DNA of 64,000 bases from SZUA-430 sp964647355 (GTDB lineage: Bacteria; Pseudomonadota; Alphaproteobacteria; Micropepsales; Micropepsaceae), in contig CAZYGK010000007.1 of NCBI GenBank assembly GCA_964647355.1, positions 1 through 64,000 of the forward strand, written 5' to 3'. Position 1 is the stretch's first letter. Every line of letters begins with the position of its first letter. This document shows positions 35,659 to 44,504 of the stretch, piece after piece. The position numbers and the translations under genes are program-made. The notes below the pieces were generated by a model. The model saw nothing but the letters and a program-made list of their open reading frames with translations. It searched no databases and was not told the origin of the DNA.

Positions 35659-36807
35659 TTGAAAGTGCTGGTCGGCTGTGAATTCGGTGGCGGAAGCGGA
35701 CATGCCGTCTTTGTCGCGTCCGTCACGCGAATTCTTCGAGAACTGAATCCGGCTTGCCAGATCGAAGTCCACGCGTCGCGCGGTCATGCTCTCACCGCAA
35801 CCAAGCGCGATTACGACGATTGGCGGCGAATCCCACACCTCGTGGAGCGGTCACTCAGGCGCAGAGCCCGGCGTACGTTTGGGCTCATGCTCTTCGACGC
35901 GCTCTGCGGCGAGGCGGAGATTTGGGATGCGAGGCTTCGGTACTGGGACGAGGCTTTCACACGGTTCAAGCCGGACGTCGTGCTGGCGGAGTATTCTCCA
36001 GGCCTTTCTATGTTTGCGCGGGGCCGCGTGCCGACGGTGGTGACCGGAACGGGGTACTCTATCCCTCCGCCCGACCTTCAGAGCTTCCCGCCGTATCGCG
36101 AGGCAGGGGACGATGAGCTTAGCGAAGCCGACTGTGTCGAGACATTGAACCGGGGGCTTACGAAAGTGGGTGCCCTACCGCTTCAGTTTCTGCCGCAAAT
36201 GAATGCGGGCGACCTCGTCGCGCTGGTCACCTTGCCGTTGTTCGATCCCTATTGGCAGGTCCGAAAACAACTTTATCTCGGCGCGGAAATTCCAAGTGGC
36301 GCCCCGAAGCCTGGTCCCGAAACATCGCGCATTCTTGCCTATTTCAGCGATGCCGTTTTGCCGGAATCGACCTGGGCGGAACTCGGCGAAATCAATCGCC
36401 AGATCGAAGTTTACGGAAGCGGCAAGCGCCCTAAGAACTTGCCGGCCAACCTGGTGATGCGGGACAGACCGTTCGATCTGGCGCGCGACTTGCCTGGTGC
36501 GGACTTGGCGATTCACTGCGGCGGCCTTGGCTTTTCGTCGTCGGCTGTATTGGCGGGTGTCAGGCAGCTCGTGTTGTATGAGCACGACGAGCATTGGGGG
36601 CAGGCGCGGGGCGTTACGCTCGCCCGCGTTGGCAGAGGGCTTCCGCTTCTTTCTTTAGAGGCGGGCCAAGTTCGAGAAGCGGTCGAACAGCTTCTCGCAG
36701 ACCAGCAGTGCAAAGCCTTTGCTCTCGCCTTAGCCAAGCAATACGCGCCATTTGCAGAGGCCAGGCCCTCCGAGCGCATTGCAAAGGAAATTCGTCTGCG
36801 CGGCTGA
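35659..36807 (+). CDS. GT-B-fold glycosyltransferase (UGT/MurG-like)
   Basis: 382 residues starting at TTG 35659 (a GTG at 35665 would lose two residues). The N-terminus KVLVGCEFGGGSGHAVFVAS has the glycine-rich loop of UDP-sugar glycosyltransferases. Near the C-terminus, LAIHCGGLGFSSSAVLAGVRQLVL followed by EHWGQARGVTLARVGRG matches the donor-binding signature of the UGT family (HxGxGT…GxPxxxxP…DQ…NAxR). No membrane segment. The acceptor is unknown. The rare start codon implies low expression. Confidence 0.7.
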   Translation: MKVLVGCEFGGGSGHAVFVASVTRILRELNPACQIEVHASRGHALTATKRDYDDWRRIPHLVERSLRRRARRTFGLMLFDALCGEAEIWDARLRYWDEAFTRFKPDVVLAEYSPGLSMFARGRVPTVVTGTGYSIPPPDLQSFPPYREAGDDELSEADCVETLNRGLTKVGALPLQFLPQMNAGDLVALVTLPLFDPYWQVRKQLYLGAEIPSGAPKPGPETSRILAYFSDAVLPESTWAELGEINRQIEVYGSGKRPKNLPANLVMRDRPFDLARDLPGADLAIHCGGLGFSSSAVLAGVRQLVLYEHDEHWGQARGVTLARVGRGLPLLSLEAGQVREAVEQLLADQQCKAFALALAKQYAPFAEARPSERIAKEIRLRG

Positions 36808-36819
36808 GCGTCGAAACGA

Positions 36820-37761
36820 TCAACCTTCTTCCACCCAGCTCTTCACCAGTTGGTGCGCGATCGCGAGCGCCGGGGGCATTCGGAGATCCTTGGTGCCGCC
36901 CGTCATGGCCGCACGGCATTGCTCCTTCGTGAACCATTTCGCATCGGAGAGTTCGTTCATGTCGAGCGTGATCTCGGTCGTCGTCGCGTTCGCGAAGCAG
37001 CCGATCATCAGCGAGGACGGGTAGGGCCAGGGTTGCGTCGAGTGGAACGCGACCAGGTCAATCTTTATGCCCGCTTCTTCCATGAGTTCGCGGCCGACGG
37101 CTTCTTCGATGGTCTCGCCCGGCTCGATAAAGCCGGCGAGCGCGGAGTAGAAGCCTTGCGGCCACTTCGCCTGACGGCCGAGCAGGCACTTGTCGCCGTG
37201 CAGGGCCAGCATGATGACGACCGGGTCGGTGCGCGGGAAATGCTCCGTGTTGCAGGCTTCGCAGTAGCGCTTGTAGCCGGCGTCGGCGAGCACGGTCGCG
37301 TTGCCGCAGTTCGCGCAGAAGCCGTGGCGCTGGTGCCAATCGATCAGCGACTTCGCTTGCGCGAGAATCGCGGCGTCGCCAGGATCGATTTCTTCGGCGA
37401 CCGTGCGTAGGTCTGCGAATTGACCCAAGCCTGCAAGCGGTCCGCTCGATGCCGGGTCCGGCAACGGCGAAATGTCGATCGCGAAATGCGCGACGCCGCC
37501 GTTCAGCCCCAAGAAGATCGTCGGTGCGCCGGGCGTCTTCAGCGGCAGCGCGAGTTCGGCAGTGACCCAACCCGCTTCCCGGCGCCCTTCGCGGTTCTTG
37601 ATCAGGAACGGCATCAGCTTCCACACCGGAATGAACAGCGAGCGCTTGTCTTGGAAGGCAGCGCTCAGCCATTGCTGGTCTGTGCGGTGTTGGGCGGCGC
37701 GGTCGAGCGGCGAGTTGGCGAAGATGTTCGGGTTTTTGGGCAGAACCAGGCTCGTGCTCAT
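36820..37761 (-). CDS. nudC: NAD(+) (NADH) pyrophosphatase
   Basis: 313 residues from ATG 37761. A zinc ribbon (CANCGN at about 138 and CEAC) separates the N-terminal domain from the Nudix domain with box GFIEPGETIEEAVGRELMEE (about 188–210). The SQPWPYPSSLM-type motif (here TQPWPYPSSLMIGC) is the NudC signature. It cleaves NADH to NMNH and AMP and can remove NAD caps from RNA. It is convergent with the glycosyltransferase gene. Confidence 0.95.
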   Translation of the reverse strand: MSTSLVLPKNPNIFANSPLDRAAQHRTDQQWLSAAFQDKRSLFIPVWKLMPFLIKNREGRREAGWVTAELALPLKTPGAPTIFLGLNGGVAHFAIDISPLPDPASSGPLAGLGQFADLRTVAEEIDPGDAAILAQAKSLIDWHQRHGFCANCGNATVLADAGYKRYCEACNTEHFPRTDPVVIMLALHGDKCLLGRQAKWPQGFYSALAGFIEPGETIEEAVGRELMEEAGIKIDLVAFHSTQPWPYPSSLMIGCFANATTTEITLDMNELSDAKWFTKEQCRAAMTGGTKDLRMPPALAIAHQLVKSWVEEG

Positions 37762-37847
37762 GCACCCTCGGCTTTGGCTTGGCGAAATCCACAGGAAATG
37801 GGCCGCGACCATTGCATGAGCGCCGCAGCCGCCGCAACGGATCAGCG

Positions 37848-37879
37848 CTTGCGCCGGGATACGCCCGGTCTGCTATAGT
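37848..37879 (+). promoter_or_regulatory. Probable promoter of the SRP RNA gene
   Basis: CTTGCG/TTGCGC at 37848–37854 and TATAGT at 37874–37879 form a sigma70-like pair with a rather long 19-base spacer. Transcription would start about six bases later, where the SRP RNA begins. Confidence 0.5.
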
Positions 37880-37882
37880 TTT

Positions 37883-37984
37883 GCCGGGAGGTTGGCGGCG
37901 GACGTGTCCCTCGCCAACCCGGTCAGGTCCGGAAGGAAGCAGCCGTAACGAGTTTCGACTCGGGTCGTTCACCAGCCTCCCACC
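37883..37984 (+). ncRNA. ffs: Signal recognition particle RNA (4.5S type)
   Basis: The universal SRP domain IV core GGTCAGGTCCGGAAGGAAGC is present at 37921–37940 with the following AGCC, closing a GGAA tetraloop hairpin. The ends pair: GGGAGGTTGG (37886) with CCAGCCTCCC (37972–37981). Length is about 100 nt, normal for the bacterial small form. It binds Ffh to target inner-membrane proteins. Its place directly before dnaX is conserved in Alphaproteobacteria. A stable hairpin (CCCCGCTTCGCGGGG) follows it. Confidence 0.95.
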
Positions 37985-38039
37985 TTCGCCCCGCTTCGCG
38001 GGGCTTCGGTGGGCGCAGCCCACCTATGCGGACCATCGG

Positions 38040-39884
38040 ATGGCGAAGAAGGATAAGGGGTCGGACGCTCCTGCGGACGAGCCGGATCTCGGGTTGGGCG
38101 GTGGTGGCGGGGCCAAGAAGGTGCTCCAGCCGAAGACGCACGCGAACGAGAACAAGACGCACACCGCCTACCGCGTGCTGGCGCGGAAGTACCGGCCGCA
38201 GACGTTCGAGGACGGATTTATCGGCCAAGCCGCAATGAAGCGGACGCTTGAAAATGCGTTCGCTGCCGGGCGCATTGCGCACGCCTTCATGCTGACCGGT
38301 GTGCGCGGCGTGGGAAAGACCACGACGGCGCGCATCATTGCGAAGGCGTTGAACTGCATCGGGCCGGATGGGAAGCGCACCGAGCCGACGGTGAAGCCAT
38401 GCGGCGAATGCGAGCCCTGCAAGTCGATCGCGGAATCGCGCTGCACCGACGTGTTCGAGATGGACGCGGCATCGCGCACCGGCATCGACGACATCCGCGA
38501 GATCGTCGAGGGTGTGCGTTACGCGCCGGCCGAGGTGCGCTTTAAGGTCTACATCATCGACGAAGTTCACATGCTGTCCAAGCAGGCGTTCAACGGGTTG
38601 CTCAAGACTCTGGAAGAGCCTCCGCCGCATGTGAAGTTCATCTTCGCGACGACGGAAATCCGCAAGGTGCCGATCACCGTGCTGTCCCGGTGTCAGCGGT
38701 TCGATTTGAAGCGCGTGCCGGTGGACGAGCTGGCCGCGCATCTCGCCTACGTGTGCAAGTCGGAGGAGCGGCCGGCGGACGCTGCTGCGCTTGCTCTCAT
38801 CGCGCGGGCCGCGGAGGGATCGGCGCGCGATGCGCTCTCGCTGCTCGATCAGGCGTTTGCGCATGCGGGCGGGGCGGATATCGAAGAAGAAGCCGTGCGT
38901 TCGATGTTGGGCCTTGCCGATCGCAGCCGGGGCTTGGAGCTGTTCGCCATGCTGATGCGCGGCGCGATCGGCGATGCGCTTGGCGAGTTCCGCGCGCAAT
39001 ACGATTCCGGCGCCGATCCGCTGGCGGTTCTTCAAGATCTTTCGCAGATTTGCCATGAAGTTACGCGCACGAAAGTCGTGGGCGGGAGCGGGAGTGCCGG
39101 TGCGACGGCGGAAGAGGCGAAGCGGCTGCAGGACTTGGCCCAGAGGCTGACGGTGCCTCAGTTGGCGCGGACGTGGCAGCTGATGTTGAAGGCGCTCGCG
39201 GAGGTGCAGGTGGCGCCCGATGCCGCGGCGGCGACCGAGATGGCGCTCATTCGCGTCGCCTATGCGGCCGAGCTTCCGCCGACGGATCAACTCGTGAAGA
39301 GTGCGGGATCGGGCGCGCCGGCCGCGTCGACGCCTTCGCGCGGCGCGTCGGGTTCGGCGCCACCGCCATCTCCTCCGCCACTTCGGATGAGTTCGCAAAG
39401 CGGGACCGCGACCGCGCGGAGCGAGCCGACGATGAGCGCCCCGCCGGTCGCACAATCCGCTGCTGCGCCGCGGGTGACTCTGCAGAGCTTTGCGGACATC
39501 GTTGCGCTGGCGCGCGAGCACCGGGAGGTGCGGCTCGTTTATGCGCTGGAGCATTGGGTGCATTTGGTGCGGTTCGTGCGCGGGCGGCTTGAGATTCGGC
39601 TCGATCCGGCGGCGCCGCCGGCGTTGCCGGGCGAACTCTCCGACAAGCTCTGGAAGCTGGCGGGCGAACGCTGGGTCGTAACGGTGTCGAGTGCGCAAGG
39701 CGAGCCCACGATCGCCGCGCAGATTGAAGCGAAGGATCAGGCGCGCCGTGCCTCGGCGGCGCAAGACCCGCTGCTCAAGGCCGCGATGGCGATGTTTCCG
39801 GGCGCCAAGATCGTCGCCGTGCGCGACCGTGATGCTTTCGACGTGGAGGGTGAGGTGCCGGAAGAAGGCGGGGAGGCGTCATGA
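38040..39884 (+). CDS. dnaX: DNA polymerase III tau/gamma subunit
   Basis: 614 residues from ATG 38040 (MAKKDKG); upstream open codons run through the SRP RNA and are not coding. The AAA+ clamp-loader core shows RKYRPQTFEDGFIGQ, Walker A GVRGVGKTTTARI (Lys about 93), zinc-site Cys (CGECEPC, about 121–127), Walker B IIDEVHMLSK and SRC box (VLSRCQRFDL). A Pro/Ser/Ala hinge (about 425–475) leads to a tau-type C-terminal domain. I see no obvious frameshift signal for gamma. Overlaps ybaB by ATGA. Confidence 0.96.
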   Translation: MAKKDKGSDAPADEPDLGLGGGGGAKKVLQPKTHANENKTHTAYRVLARKYRPQTFEDGFIGQAAMKRTLENAFAAGRIAHAFMLTGVRGVGKTTTARIIAKALNCIGPDGKRTEPTVKPCGECEPCKSIAESRCTDVFEMDAASRTGIDDIREIVEGVRYAPAEVRFKVYIIDEVHMLSKQAFNGLLKTLEEPPPHVKFIFATTEIRKVPITVLSRCQRFDLKRVPVDELAAHLAYVCKSEERPADAAALALIARAAEGSARDALSLLDQAFAHAGGADIEEEAVRSMLGLADRSRGLELFAMLMRGAIGDALGEFRAQYDSGADPLAVLQDLSQICHEVTRTKVVGGSGSAGATAEEAKRLQDLAQRLTVPQLARTWQLMLKALAEVQVAPDAAAATEMALIRVAYAAELPPTDQLVKSAGSGAPAASTPSRGASGSAPPPSPPPLRMSSQSGTATARSEPTMSAPPVAQSAAAPRVTLQSFADIVALAREHREVRLVYALEHWVHLVRFVRGRLEIRLDPAAPPALPGELSDKLWKLAGERWVVTVSSAQGEPTIAAQIEAKDQARRASAAQDPLLKAAMAMFPGAKIVAVRDRDAFDVEGEVPEEGGEAS

Positions 39885-40198
39885 AGAATTTCGGCGACAT
39901 CATGAAGCAAGCGCAGCAGCTGCAGGCGCGCTTTCAAGAGGCGCAGGAGAAAGTCAAAGCCGTCGAAGCCGAGGGGCAATCCGGCGGCGGGATGGTGCGC
40001 GTGACGCTGAACGGCAGCGGGCTTGCCACTGCGGTTAAGATCGATCCGTCGCTCATGGATCCGAACGACGTTGGGATGCTCGAAGATTTGCTGCGCACGG
40101 CGATCAACGATGCGCGCGGTAAAGTCGACGCACGCGTGGGCGACGAGATGGCGAAAGCAACCGGCGGGTTCCCGTTGCCGCCGGGGATGAAGTTTTAG
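39881..40198 (+). CDS. ybaB: Nucleoid-associated protein YbaB/EbfC
   Basis: 105 residues. MKNFGDIMKQAQQLQARFQE and a central GGGMVRVTLNGSGLATAVKI, then DPNDVGMLEDLLRTAINDA are standard. It binds DNA as a dimer and lies between dnaX and recR in most bacteria. It overlaps dnaX by four bases and is three bases from recR. Confidence 0.96.
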   Translation: MKNFGDIMKQAQQLQARFQEAQEKVKAVEAEGQSGGGMVRVTLNGSGLATAVKIDPSLMDPNDVGMLEDLLRTAINDARGKVDARVGDEMAKATGGFPLPPGMKF

Positions 40199-40201
40199 CC
40201 G

Positions 40202-40804
40202 ATGGCGGCGCTTTCCGGCCCTGAGATCGAACGCTTGGTGCAGCTGCTTGCGCGACTGCCGGGGCTTGGGCCGCGGTCTGCGCGGCGCGCCGCGCTTGTG
40301 CTCATCAAGAAAAAGGAAAGCCTGCTGCAGCCGCTCGCCGCCGCCCTGGAAGAGGCTGGGCGGGTGATTAAGTCGTGCGGCACGTGCGGCAATCTCGATA
40401 CGTCAAATCCGTGCGGCGTGTGCACCGAGGCGAAGCGCGACGCGGCGCTCATCTGCGTGGTCGAGGACGTGGCCGATCTCTGGGCGCTGGAGCGCGCGGG
40501 CGTGTTTCGCGGGCGCTATCACGTGCTCGGCGGCACGCTCTCCGCGCTCGACGGGCGGGGGCCGGATCAGCTGAGCATCGGCGCGCTCGTCGAACGTGTG
40601 AAAGCGGGAGGCGTGCGCGAGGTGGTGCTGGGGCTCAACGCCACCGTCGAGGGCCAAACGACCGCGCACTATGTGACAGATTTGATCGCGCCGCTCGGCG
40701 TGTCGGTGACCCGGCTGGCGCACGGCGTGCCGGTCGGCGGGGAACTCGACTATCTGGACGAGGGCACGCTCGCCGCCGCGTTTGCGGCACGGCGGGCGAT
40801 GTAG
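40202..40804 (+). CDS. recR: Recombination protein RecR
   Basis: 200 residues. Helix-hairpin-helix (LLARLPGLGPRSARRAAL, about 13–30), a four-Cys zinc finger (CGTCGNLDTSNPCGVC, about 60–75) and a Toprim domain (ICVVEDVADLWALERAG) in canonical order. With RecF/RecO it loads RecA at gaps. It follows ybaB by three bases. Confidence 0.96.
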   Translation: MAALSGPEIERLVQLLARLPGLGPRSARRAALVLIKKKESLLQPLAAALEEAGRVIKSCGTCGNLDTSNPCGVCTEAKRDAALICVVEDVADLWALERAGVFRGRYHVLGGTLSALDGRGPDQLSIGALVERVKAGGVREVVLGLNATVEGQTTAHYVTDLIAPLGVSVTRLAHGVPVGGELDYLDEGTLAAAFAARRAM

Positions 40805-40863
40805 CCACCGTTCACCAAGCTGCCGTCTTGACGGCCGGTGGGGTTGGTCTTACGTCCACGACC

Positions 40864-41424
40864 ATGGCTAAACGTCCTATTCTTGTTGCTCCGGATCCCG
40901 TGCTGAAGCAGGTGTCGCAGCCTGTGGCGGAGGTTACCGACGAGTTGCGTCGTCTGATGGACGACATGCTGGAGACGATGTACGCGGCGCCGGGGATCGG
41001 GCTTGCGGCTATTCAGATCGGCGTTGCGAAGCGCATTATCGTGATCGATGTCGGAAAGGATAAGCCCGATGCCGACGACGGCGACGACGAGGCGAAGAAG
41101 AAAGAGAAAGATCCGGATCCGATGTACTTCGTGAACCCGGAGATCGTCTGGGCGTCGGACGAGAAGGTGATGTGCGAGGAAGGGTGTCTGTCGGTGCCGG
41201 ACCTCTATGAGGAGGTCGAGCGGCCGGCGCGGGTGAAGGTGCGGTATCTCGACTATCACGGCGAACAACGCGAGATCGACTGCGAGGGGATGCTTGCCGT
41301 TTGCATTCAGCACGAGATGGATCATCTCGAGGGCGTGCTCTTCATCGATCATCTGTCGCGGCTGAAGCGCGAGATGATGCTGAAGAAGCTCATCAAAGCG
41401 CGGAAGCGCGAGACGGTGGGCTAG
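40864..41424 (+). CDS. def: Peptide deformylase
   Basis: 186 residues from ATG 40864. Active-site motifs are GIGLAAIQIG (about 44–53), EEGCLSVP with the Cys ligand (about 108) and QHEMDH with two His ligands (150, 154). A 22-residue acidic/Lys-rich insert (KDKPDADDGDDEAKKKEKDP, about 65–85) sits between strands. The enzyme removes the formyl group from nascent proteins. Its stop overlaps the fmt start by one base, coupling formylation and deformylation. Confidence 0.96.
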   Translation: MAKRPILVAPDPVLKQVSQPVAEVTDELRRLMDDMLETMYAAPGIGLAAIQIGVAKRIIVIDVGKDKPDADDGDDEAKKKEKDPDPMYFVNPEIVWASDEKVMCEEGCLSVPDLYEEVERPARVKVRYLDYHGEQREIDCEGMLAVCIQHEMDHLEGVLFIDHLSRLKREMMLKKLIKARKRETVG

Positions 41425-42335
41425 TGGGCCGTCTGCGCCTCGCGTTCATGGGAACACCTGCGTTTTCCGTGCCGACGCTGGAGGCGTTGGTGTCGGCGGG
41501 ACATGAGATCGTTTGCGTTTACTCGCAGCCGCCGCGGCCCTCTGGGCGCGGGCATAAGTTGCAGCCGTCGGCGGTTCAGGCTGCGGCGGAGCGGCTTCAG
41601 ATCCCCGTGCGGGTGCCCGTGAGCTTGAAGGGGGCGGACGAGCAGGCGGCGTTTACGGCGCTCAAGCTCGATGCGGCGGTTGTTGTGGCCTACGGGCTGC
41701 TCTTGCCTAAACCTATTCTGGACGCGCCGCGTCTTGGCTGCTTCAACTTGCATGCTTCGCTGTTGCCGCGCTGGCGGGGAGCGGCACCCATTCACCGGGC
41801 GGTGATGGCGGGCGACGACGAAACCGGCGTCATGGTCATGCGCATGGAGGAGGGGCTCGATACGGGGCCCGTGCTCAGCGCCTGGCGGTGCGTGATCGGC
41901 GACGATACGACGACGGGCGCTTTGCAGGACGTGCTGGCGCGCGAGGGCGCGCGGTTGATGGTCGAAACGCTTGCCGGCGATTTGCGCGCGGTGGTGCAGA
42001 GCGCCGAAGGCGTTACCTATGCAAAGAAGATCGTGCCGGAAGAGGCGAAGATCGACTGGACGCGCCCGGCGCGCGAGGTGCTGCGGCATGTGCATGGGCT
42101 GAACCCCGCGCCCGGCGCTTGGACGATGTCCGGAGAGGCGCGGTTGAAGATCTTGCGGGTGCGTCTTGCGCCAGGCGGCGGCGTGGCCGGCACGGTGATT
42201 GCCTCGCCGTTTGTCGTTGCGTGCGGCGAGGGCGCGCTGGAGGTGGTCGAGCTGCAGCGCGCGGGGCGCGGTGCGCAGGGGGTGGAAGAGTTTCGCCGTG
42301 GGTTTCCCTTGGCCGTCGGTTCGCGGCTCGGCTGA
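41424..42335 (+). CDS. fmt: Methionyl-tRNA formyltransferase
   Basis: 303 residues with a GTG start at 41424 (TAGTG overlap with def) giving VGRLRLAFMGTPAFSVPTLE; starting at the internal ATG would cut into the Rossmann strand. Catalytic residues are visible in CFNLHASLLPRWRGAAPIHR (Asn and His) and in EEGLDTGP (Asp). The C-terminal OB-like domain begins near 205. It formylates initiator Met-tRNA. Its stop overlaps truA (TGATG). Confidence 0.95.
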   Translation: MGRLRLAFMGTPAFSVPTLEALVSAGHEIVCVYSQPPRPSGRGHKLQPSAVQAAAERLQIPVRVPVSLKGADEQAAFTALKLDAAVVVAYGLLLPKPILDAPRLGCFNLHASLLPRWRGAAPIHRAVMAGDDETGVMVMRMEEGLDTGPVLSAWRCVIGDDTTTGALQDVLAREGARLMVETLAGDLRAVVQSAEGVTYAKKIVPEEAKIDWTRPAREVLRHVHGLNPAPGAWTMSGEARLKILRVRLAPGGGVAGTVIASPFVVACGEGALEVVELQRAGRGAQGVEEFRRGFPLAVGSRLG

Positions 42336-43093
42336 TGCGCTGGAAGCTTCTCATCGAGTACGATGGTGCGCCGTTTCAGGGCTGGCAACGGCAGGACAAT
42401 GGTCCTTCCGTGCAGGCCGCGGTGGAGCAGGCAATCCTGAAGCTGACGGGCGAGAGCGTCACGATTGCGGCGGCAGGCCGCACGGATACCGGTGTGCACG
42501 CTTTCGGCCAGGTGGCGCATGCCGACATCGCGAAGGTTCTTGCCCCCGACAAGATGCGCGATGCGCTGAACGCGCATTTGCGGCCGCATCCGGTTGCGGT
42601 GCTTGCCGCCGAGGCGGTGAGCGAGGATTTTCATGCGCGGTTCAACGCGACGGGGCGGCACTATCTCTATCGGATCGTCAATCGCCGGGCGCCGCTGACG
42701 CTCGATCATGGGAAGGCGTGGCAGGTGCAGGCGCCGCTGGACGCGACGGCGATGCATGCGGCGGCGCAGCGGCTCGTCGGGCATCACGACTTCACGACGT
42801 TCCGCGCGGCCGAGTGTCAGGCGAAGTCGCCGATGAAGACGCTCGACCGGCTCGACGTGTCGCGCGTGGGCGAAGAGATTTCTGTGCGCGCCTCGGCACG
42901 CTCGTTCCTACATCATCAGGTGCGCTCGATGGTGGGGACGCTGAAAATGGTTGGCGCGGGGAAAATGACGGTGAACGACGTCGCGGCCGCTTTGGCCGCG
43001 CGGGACCGGACGCAATGCGGTCCCGTGGCGCCGCCGGACGGGCTCTACTTGGTTCGCGTCGACTACGGGGTTAGGTCGACGAGCTCGACTTGA
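42335..43093 (+). CDS. truA: tRNA pseudouridine(38-40) synthase
   Basis: 252 residues from ATG 42335. Catalytic Asp lies in AAGRTDTGVHAFGQVAH (about 50). RFNATGRHYLYRIVNRRAP and HHDFTTFRAAECQAKSP are TruA-specific; the C-terminus has RSFLHHQVRSMVGTLKMVG. It modifies U38–U40 in tRNA anticodon loops. The start overlaps fmt, and its last 31 bases overlap the 3' end of murI on the other strand. Confidence 0.95.
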   Translation: MRWKLLIEYDGAPFQGWQRQDNGPSVQAAVEQAILKLTGESVTIAAAGRTDTGVHAFGQVAHADIAKVLAPDKMRDALNAHLRPHPVAVLAAEAVSEDFHARFNATGRHYLYRIVNRRAPLTLDHGKAWQVQAPLDATAMHAAAQRLVGHHDFTTFRAAECQAKSPMKTLDRLDVSRVGEEISVRASARSFLHHQVRSMVGTLKMVGAGKMTVNDVAAALAARDRTQCGPVAPPDGLYLVRVDYGVRSTSST

Positions 43094-43878
43094 TCGGGTG
43101 CGATCGTCCGGCCGAAGAAGCCTGAGCCGACGCGCGCGAAGCGCTCCGGTGCGTCGGTGCCCATGAAGGTCGGCTGTTTCGGCGGCCCTTGGCGGCGTAA
43201 CGCGCGGGTATCGAGTAGGGTTTCGACTTCGTGTGCCGTCGTTGCGGCGCTGTCGACGAGCGCGACGTTCGGGCCTACCGCCTTTGCGATCGGTTGGACC
43301 AAGACGGGGAAGTGGGTGCAGCCAAGGACGAGCGTGTCCGGGCGTTCGGCGCTCGCGAAGATGTCTTTGAGGTAGCGCTCGGCGGCGCGCTCGGGAACAT
43401 CGCCATCTGTCCAACCTTCTTCGGCCAATGCGACGAACAAGGGGCAAGCGCGCTGCACGACTTTGGCCTCGGGTTTCAGGGCGTGAATGGCGCGAACATA
43501 GGCGCCGCCCTTCACCGTGCCTTCGGTTGCGATCACCGCGATCGGGCCGCCGTTGCTGGCGGCGACCGCCGCGCGCGCGCCCGGTTCGACGACGCCCAAC
43601 ACGGGTATCGGCGCGTAGGCGGCGGTCAGCACCGGCAACGCGACAGCCGACGCGGTGTTGCAGGCGACGACGATCAGCTTCGGCTGGTAGCGCATCAAGG
43701 CGCGTGTCGCTTGCACGGCGTAGCGGGTGACGGTCTCGGCGCTCTTCGTCCCGTAGGGTAGGCGGGCGGTGTCTCCCAAATAGACGAGATGCTCGTTGGC
43801 CAAGCGCTTTGCGATGGCCGACGCGACCGTCAAACCGCCTACGCCGGAATCGAAGATGGCGATCGGGGTGTCGTTCAT
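43063..43878 (-). CDS. murI: Glutamate racemase
   Basis: 271 residues from ATG 43878. Substrate loop FDSGVGGLTV (about 9) and both catalytic cysteines (ACNTASAVALP and LGCTHFPVL) are present. It provides D-glutamate for peptidoglycan. The start overlaps the upstream membrane-protein gene by four bases (ATGA); the end overlaps truA tail-to-tail by 31 bases. Confidence 0.94.
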   Translation of the reverse strand: MNDTPIAIFDSGVGGLTVASAIAKRLANEHLVYLGDTARLPYGTKSAETVTRYAVQATRALMRYQPKLIVVACNTASAVALPVLTAAYAPIPVLGVVEPGARAAVAASNGGPIAVIATEGTVKGGAYVRAIHALKPEAKVVQRACPLFVALAEEGWTDGDVPERAAERYLKDIFASAERPDTLVLGCTHFPVLVQPIAKAVGPNVALVDSAATTAHEVETLLDTRALRRQGPPKQPTFMGTDAPERFARVGSGFFGRTIAPDQVELVDLTP

Positions 43879-44504
43879 CGTGTGGCCGGCAACCAGAGGT
43901 CGGCGGCGAAGGGGACCGCGAAGAACTCGTAGTAGGAGTGCAACACCAACCCCAACAGCGCGGTGCTGGCGGCGATGCTCCAACCGGCGTCGAGTGCAGT
44001 CTCGGCGGTGTAGTAGCGATAGTAGAGCGTGAAGACGAGAATGATCGTGTAGAGGGTGACGGTGTCGCTCGCGTCGATGATCCCTGCCGCAAACAACAAG
44101 AAGGCCGGCAGGTTCAGCAGGTAGATGACGATCGTGCCCCAATTGTAAGCGATGATCAGCGGTGCGTAGCGGTGCGCGAGCCCCAAGAAGCGCAGCACGA
44201 AGATCATAACGAGCGGAAACAGCATCCACTGCAGGGACAGCGTCAGCGTCGAGAAGACAGCGTCGCCCAAGCCGTAGGCGTTCTCCAACGGGGGTTTGCC
44301 CTGCCGGAGCCGCTCGGCTGCGATCACGCCTCGGGCCAGGAGGTCCATGCCGATATTCATCGGGATCACGATGAGCAGAGCCGCGAACGAGCGATAGAAA
44401 CCCTCGACGGTGAGATCGAACTTATCCCACGCACGCCGGTCCCGCACGACGAGCGCGAATGCGGCATCGAGCGAACGGTTGACGTAGGCGATGTTCACGC
44501 TCAC
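43875..44504 (-). CDS. Hypothetical polytopic membrane protein
   Basis: 209 residues from GTG 44504, which overlaps the dapE stop (GTGA); an ATG further upstream lies inside dapE. Five or so hydrophobic helices (about 42–65, 90–110, 115–135, 140–165, 175–195) follow a soluble N-terminus (SVNIAYVNRSLDAAFALVVRDRRAWDKFDLT). It looks Yip1-like in general layout, but I cannot place it. It sits in a dapE–this–murI operon, coupled at both ends, which hints at an envelope role. Confidence 0.7.
   Translation of the reverse strand: MSVNIAYVNRSLDAAFALVVRDRRAWDKFDLTVEGFYRSFAALLIVIPMNIGMDLLARGVIAAERLRQGKPPLENAYGLGDAVFSTLTLSLQWMLFPLVMIFVLRFLGLAHRYAPLIIAYNWGTIVIYLLNLPAFLLFAAGIIDASDTVTLYTIILVFTLYYRYYTAETALDAGWSIAASTALLGLVLHSYYEFFAVPFAADLWLPATR

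Noticed and set aside
37779..38039. N-terminal extension of dnaX through the SRP RNA
   Set aside because: The stretch encodes the SRP RNA; DnaX motifs begin shortly after ATG 38040.
37923..39764. Long minus-strand open frame (about 613 codons) opposite dnaX
   Set aside because: It runs antisense to dnaX with an Arg-rich composition and has no start region or motif.
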